A stretch of DNA of 64,000 bases from Combretum micranthum (Eukaryota > Streptophyta > Magnoliopsida > Myrtales > Combretaceae), in NCBI GenBank assembly GCA_024138025.1, contig JAMXBD010002835.1, positions 94,779 to 158,778 on the forward strand, read 5' to 3'. Positions within the stretch are counted from its first letter, which is position 1. Each line of letters opens with the position of its first letter. Positions 59,842 through 64,000 of the stretch are shown piece after piece. Made by a program: the position numbers and the translations under genes. Below the pieces are notes generated by a model that was given only the letters and a program-made list of their open reading frames with translations, searched no databases and was not told where the DNA came from.

Positions 59842-61280
59842 TTTGAAGTTTATAATGAAAAACTTGTTCATTAGGATTTCTAGGTGTTTTTAATTCTCAT
59901 TTGGGTTGTTAAAGATTTCATCTTTATGAAGAAAATGGTATGTTTCTTAAGATGGATCTCTAGCCTCTTAGTTTTGAGAATTTTGAAATATAAACTCTTT
60001 ATGTGAAAATGGAATGTTAATGGTTAGTTCCCCCTTTTGGGAAATTTCATGAAATTGGTTTTAGTTCTATTTTGTTTGGCTTGCATTTAGGTATTTCATT
60101 CTTTTGGTTATATACATAATGTGTATTTTTATGTGTAATAGAACACTAATGCATATGGTTAATTATAATCTTTTGGCTTTTATGCCATTTCCCTGTTTGA
60201 AGATATCTCTGGATAAATCCAAACCAAATATTTAGATTCAAAAAATTTCCAAACTAAACAAAACTGAAAAAGAAAAAAAATCATAGAAATAAATAAATAA
60301 ATATGAAAATTCAATTTGGTTTAATTTGGCGTTTTATCAGCATTAATCTTATAAACATACAATAGAATTTGGGTTGTCTAGATTATGTTGTATTCTAATT
60401 TTCAAGACCTTCTTTCTCTATCGAAACAGTGCATCAGCATGTCCACCACCTGAGGATGATTCGGAACGCAGACTCCATACTTATGCACCTTGCCAATAAA
60501 GGTTCATATATCTAAAACATCTACTTATGGTTACTTTGGTTTTATTAAAAACATTTGCGAATCATGCATAATATCTATTGTAGTTAAGTTTTCACAGCTG
60601 CCAATTATTATCAGATAATTTGTTGCATGATAAGTGATTTTGGAGTATTAGAAGGCAATGTAAATGGGTAATTAGCTCTATTAGTGATACATTATAATCC
60701 ATATAGTCTTTTCTGGCTTCTTTTTTCTGCTGTACAATTACACAAACTACTTAAATTCAAAGTGCACAACTACTAGCAAGGCATCTCTTCGGTTCCTGTT
60801 GATCAACCAGAGGGCAGATTTCTCTTTTGCTTTGTTTTTGGGTGGATTGTCAAATTTAAGCACACGTAACATTTCCCTCCAGCATTGAGAGAATTTATGT
60901 CATGATATGACATTTCATGTTTGTGTAAATCCAAAATGGCCTAACACGTGACATTTCCCTCCATCATTATATTGATGAAGGTTAGTGAACATTTTTCAGC
61001 CTTACAATTCAACCAAGTACTTTCTTGATTTTTCTCAAGATTTGGTAGATTTCTTTCCATGCTTTTTAATGTTTAGCATTGAAGTTGTGATCTAGATTCT
61101 AGGGCTATGGGAATCTAATTCACTGAATAACCTTATTTAGAGTAGAAACAATTGCACCTTGAAGGTGTGATATGTTTGCTTAGCTTGATATTTTTCCCAA
61201 GAAATATCCATGAATAAATAGAAAAATTATTGCTTGTAACATTTTGCACAGTGTTTTATATGTGATTATTCATTGCTGCA
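59842..61280. other. Non-coding DNA with one possible exon
   Basis: Mostly intron-like. At about 60430-60503 a short frame reads ACPPPEDDSERRLHTYAPCQ before a stop. It is not a CCT6 match and I cannot assign it. The rest shows no coding signal. Confidence 0.3.
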
Positions 61281-61778
61281 GGAATGCATCCATGTGTTTT
61301 GGTCGATGGGTTTGATATAGCAAAGAGAGCAACACTTCAATTTCTTAAGAAGTTTAAAACACCTGCTGTCATGGGAAGTGAACCTGATGTAGAGATATTG
61401 AAAATGGCAGCCAGAACGACTCTGAGAAGCAATGTACTATGAATTTTTTTTTTGCTACACATTGCCCAGGCATGGTTCTTCTCAGAGATTCTTGACATGA
61501 TTTTTGCTGAATAGTGGTACGAGGCCCTCGTGGACTAGTTGAAAGATATTGTTGCCAATGCAGTAAGCCCATCTTTTGAATCGAAGAAACTATGCTTTTG
61601 ACTGTAGTTTTATATACTTTATAACTAGTCCCAGATGTAAGTACATATATCTTCGAGTTTGATAAACTTTTGAATTATATGATAGGTTCTCTACATTTGA
61701 AAACTCGTGGAACCCGTTGACCTGTTCATGGTAAAGATTATGCACATACGTCACGAGTTTGATGTGGATACAAAGTTG
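61281..61778 (+). pseudogene. CCT6: CCT6 (TCP-1 zeta) chaperonin gene fragment
   Basis: CCT6 is the zeta subunit of the cytosolic chaperonin that folds tubulin and actin. Three consecutive exons of its N-terminal half are readable. 61281-about 61432 gives GMHPCVLVDGFDIAKRATLQ and later MAARTTLR. 61515-61562 gives WYEALVD*LKDIVANA. 61686-61778 gives VLYI*KLVEPVDLFMVKIMH then RHEFDVDTKL. Introns with AG and GT borders separate the last two, so this is genomic, not a processed copy. The two stops, TAG at 61536 and TGA at 61698, are both one C-to-T change from the usual Gln and Arg codons. Exons before and after are missing. Confidence 0.8.
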
Positions 61779-63232
61779 GTAAGATGAACTTGTATTTTGT
61801 ATTCTGCATTATTATACAGAACATGGCTAAACATATTTCACTACTTTTGTTATGGAACTAGTTATTTTTGCATGTACAAGAAGACAAGATAAACATCTAA
61901 GATGGATTAAAAAATCTAACTGTTTGTTAACATATCACAGGCAATAAGCCTAGATGGTGCTGGTAATTAGATTATTGCTGGGAAAGATATCCACTCTTCA
62001 GGAACTGATGTTGTAATTTGCTTTATCATTGCCTCTTGAGACTTACTGGGTTGGGTAGACGAAAATTTTTAGTATACGAGTGGTATTGCAATTACATTGA
62101 AGATCAAAAGCTTAATTAATCTTTTTTTCTCCTCTTCTAGGAGCAATTATAAAATTAGTATAGTAGCTTTATGCATATATTTCACTTTGTTCAACTTATG
62201 TTTGGTTTTGGCTCTAATTTATGCATATATTTTATGAAGTAAGGCTAGTCATTCATCTAATCACTGCCTCTCTTATTTACTTTAAGCGATTTGATCTGTG
62301 GCTGACAGTTACGACAATGTGGCTGGGGAAGTTATTTTGCTGTTGTTTTTATCTCAAATGTGATTGTTGTTTGTGATGGAATGTAAATGTTAAAGGGTCT
62401 TTCTATCATGAGATTCTGGTGTTTTGTGCTTAATTGGGGTCTTTGATGCATCAATATGACTAAATATTAATTATTTGGAGCATAATTTTCATGTTCAACA
62501 CTTTAAAGTTAAGACAAGAATGAAAAATAAGATGTTCTTGTTATTACTTTCATAATGCAAGATGAATTAACAAGTAGATGTAATTTCTCTTGATAGTAAT
62601 GTGAATGTGTCATATCATTTGTTTGGATGATTCTTGTCCCCATGAAACCTTATAAATTTTATGTTGTATAACTTTTATGCAATAGGTTATACTGCTTTGT
62701 ATTGGTTAAAGAAGAATGAGACCCATGATTTTAACTTGAATAAAAAATAAAAGCATACATCTTGCTTCACTTCCTAAGCTAACACTAAGTTATTAGATAA
62801 TGTTTAAATTTACTGGTCTCATAAAAAATAAAAGCATACATTGTATTTCAAATGTGATGCTTCCCATAAGATGCCTAATTGTTCTTATTGTCTCATTGTC
62901 ATATAGCTTGGCAATTAAACAATTTAGGGTTTGTTGACCAGAGGAATAGAATACCTACACGAGCATTGAAAGCCACCAATCATCCATAGAGATTAAAGTC
63001 AGCCAACATACTTCTAGATGCAAACTTCGATGCGAAGTAAAATGTGCTTGTCAAATTATATTTTAGGCATTGTTGGACATGCATATGCATTATAAAATGT
63101 GTTCTATAATTATTAATTTTCTTTGTAGTCAACTCCCACACCCTTCCTCCCCATCCTTCTTCCATACCCCTCCCCCCCACCCTACCAAAGCCCCAATCTC
63201 TCTTTCATATATATTGTTTATTTGATTTTCAG
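61779..63232. other. Mostly non-coding, with one exon-like piece
   Basis: After a TATCACAG acceptor-like site, about 61941-62020 reads AISLDGAGN*IIAGKDIHSS, which has protein-like composition and a stop. I do not recognise it. The rest (62020-63232) is AT-rich and intron-like, with a C-rich stretch at 63133-63195. Confidence 0.3.
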
Positions 63233-63938
63233 CTTTCAAATTTGGACTTGCTGTAATTGAGAGAAGTTGGAAGAAAGATAAGAGCAAGCTTTCAAGAACT
63301 CTAGGTTATGTAGCACCAGAATATTTGTTGGATGGTATGTTATTTATACTTATGGAGCATCAAATGGTAATATCATAATGTAGTATATGTTTGCGTATTG
63401 GTTGAATTGTCAGGTAGTATTCGGAGCTTAAGCCTGCTTAGTCTGGCAAGTCACTTAGGGACTTTGCAAGGGCAAAAATACTCTAATTTTCTTACTACCC
63501 TTGAGGATTGAACTTAGTTCCCCTACGTGACCAAACATATCTTTGATCATTGATGCATAGAAAGAGTGGTTCCATGAAATCATGTCTGATACATACAATG
63601 GTAAATAGTTGTTTGATTGGCCAATATAGAAATGAGCAGTGAAAATTTTTATTACAAATGACAAGAAAATTAAAATTGAAATACTGAACTTGGATTTTGG
63701 GTTTATGATATGATTTCAAGTGATTAAGAGAACAATTCTTTTGTTTACAATATCTTATGTCATTCATTTGTTTTTAAAACCAAAAGTGAAAAAGGTTTTC
63801 TTATGAAACAATACATGTAGGTATATTAACTGACAAGAGCAATGTGTTTACATTTGGAGTTGTTCTATTAGAGCTTCTACTAGGTAGAAGGCCTCTAGAG
63901 AAATTGGCAGCAGATAAATGCTATCCATTGTCAATTGG
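63233..63938 (+). pseudogene. Receptor-like Ser/Thr kinase fragment (activation segment exons)
   Basis: Exon 63233-63334 reads FKFGLAVIERSWKK then LSRTLGYVAPEYLLDG, and exon 63821-63938 reads [20 protein letters not shown] then [13 protein letters not shown]. These match subdomains VII-IX of plant receptor-like kinases. The DFG aspartate is Lys (KFG), and the conserved Asp of subdomain IX (DVYAFG in relatives) is Asn (NVFTFG). After ADKC one base is missing, so the expected SIV-W motif is out of frame. Splice borders are intact (TTTTCAG, GATG/GTATG, TGTAG, GG/GTATAA). Upstream catalytic exons are not found, and the fragment may run past the right edge of the window. Confidence 0.7.
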
Positions 63939-64000
63939 GTATAACTATTATCCTTTAGCTCTTTCTTTCTTAGCTCTTGTTGTGCTTGAATCCTTTATTT

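Noticed and set aside
1..64000. CRISPR arrays, bacterial operons, phage or plasmid modules
   Set aside because: No regularly spaced direct repeats and no bacterial-type gene organisation; introns and plant transposons show nuclear plant DNA.

Overview
The window is nuclear DNA from a flowering plant, most likely a eudicot. The evidence is a four-exon group I bZIP gene with plant-type short introns, strong AT-richness, solo LTRs, CACTA, hAT and Mutator-type MITEs, and decayed exons of plant CCT6 and a plant receptor-like kinase. I cannot name the species. Only one gene looks intact.

The left 53 kb is a decayed tandem array of bZIP genes, all on the minus strand: copy 0 (3' tail, 1-260), copy 1 (1185-2743, intact, 403 residues), copy 2 (13140-14755, pseudogene), copy 0' (24345-24780, fragment), copy 3 (32620-40297, pseudogene split by a 5.5-kb insertion) and copy 4 (49230-50440, pseudogene). 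Copies 1 and 3 are one type; copies 0, 2, 0' and 4 are the other. The intergenic DNA between copies 1 and 2 matches that between copies 3 and 4, including a Ty1-copia fossil with the same in-frame stop. The layout therefore reflects duplication of a multi-kilobase block (tail - spacer - type A gene - long spacer - type B gene), not only of single genes.

Most of the remaining length in this part is transposon insertions, many with exact ends because the duplicated block supplies the empty site. Three LTR families occur as solo LTRs without internal genes: family 1 (about 4.7-5.6 kb; 24781-30384, 33534-39034, and 14868-20371 reversed; fragment at 55593), family 2 (about 3.1-3.6 kb; 6757-10168, 14855-23943 interrupted, 40979-44061 reversed) and family 3 (about 0.5-0.6 kb; 6250-6722, 40445-44154 interrupted). 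Two nests can be unpicked by target-site duplications: a short LTR element in family 1 in family 2 (14855-23943), and family 2 in family 3 (40445-44154). DNA elements with clear duplications are a CACTA element (3535-5546), a mini-CACTA (30529-30683), a hAT element (31658-32372) and a Mutator-type MITE (44202-44618). The last sits exactly on the predicted TATA box of bZIP copy 3.

From about 53 kb to the right edge the sequence changes character: AT-rich DNA with microsatellites, then a plus-strand collection of gene pieces. These are a 5'-leader-like patch (57100-57560), a 60-base G run, a degenerate tRNA-Cys with a Tyr-type anticodon, a membrane-protein exon, three CCT6 chaperonin exons with stops, and two kinase exons with lost catalytic-region residues. 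This region looks like gene fragments, not working genes. All identifications come from reading the sequence; no database search was run.
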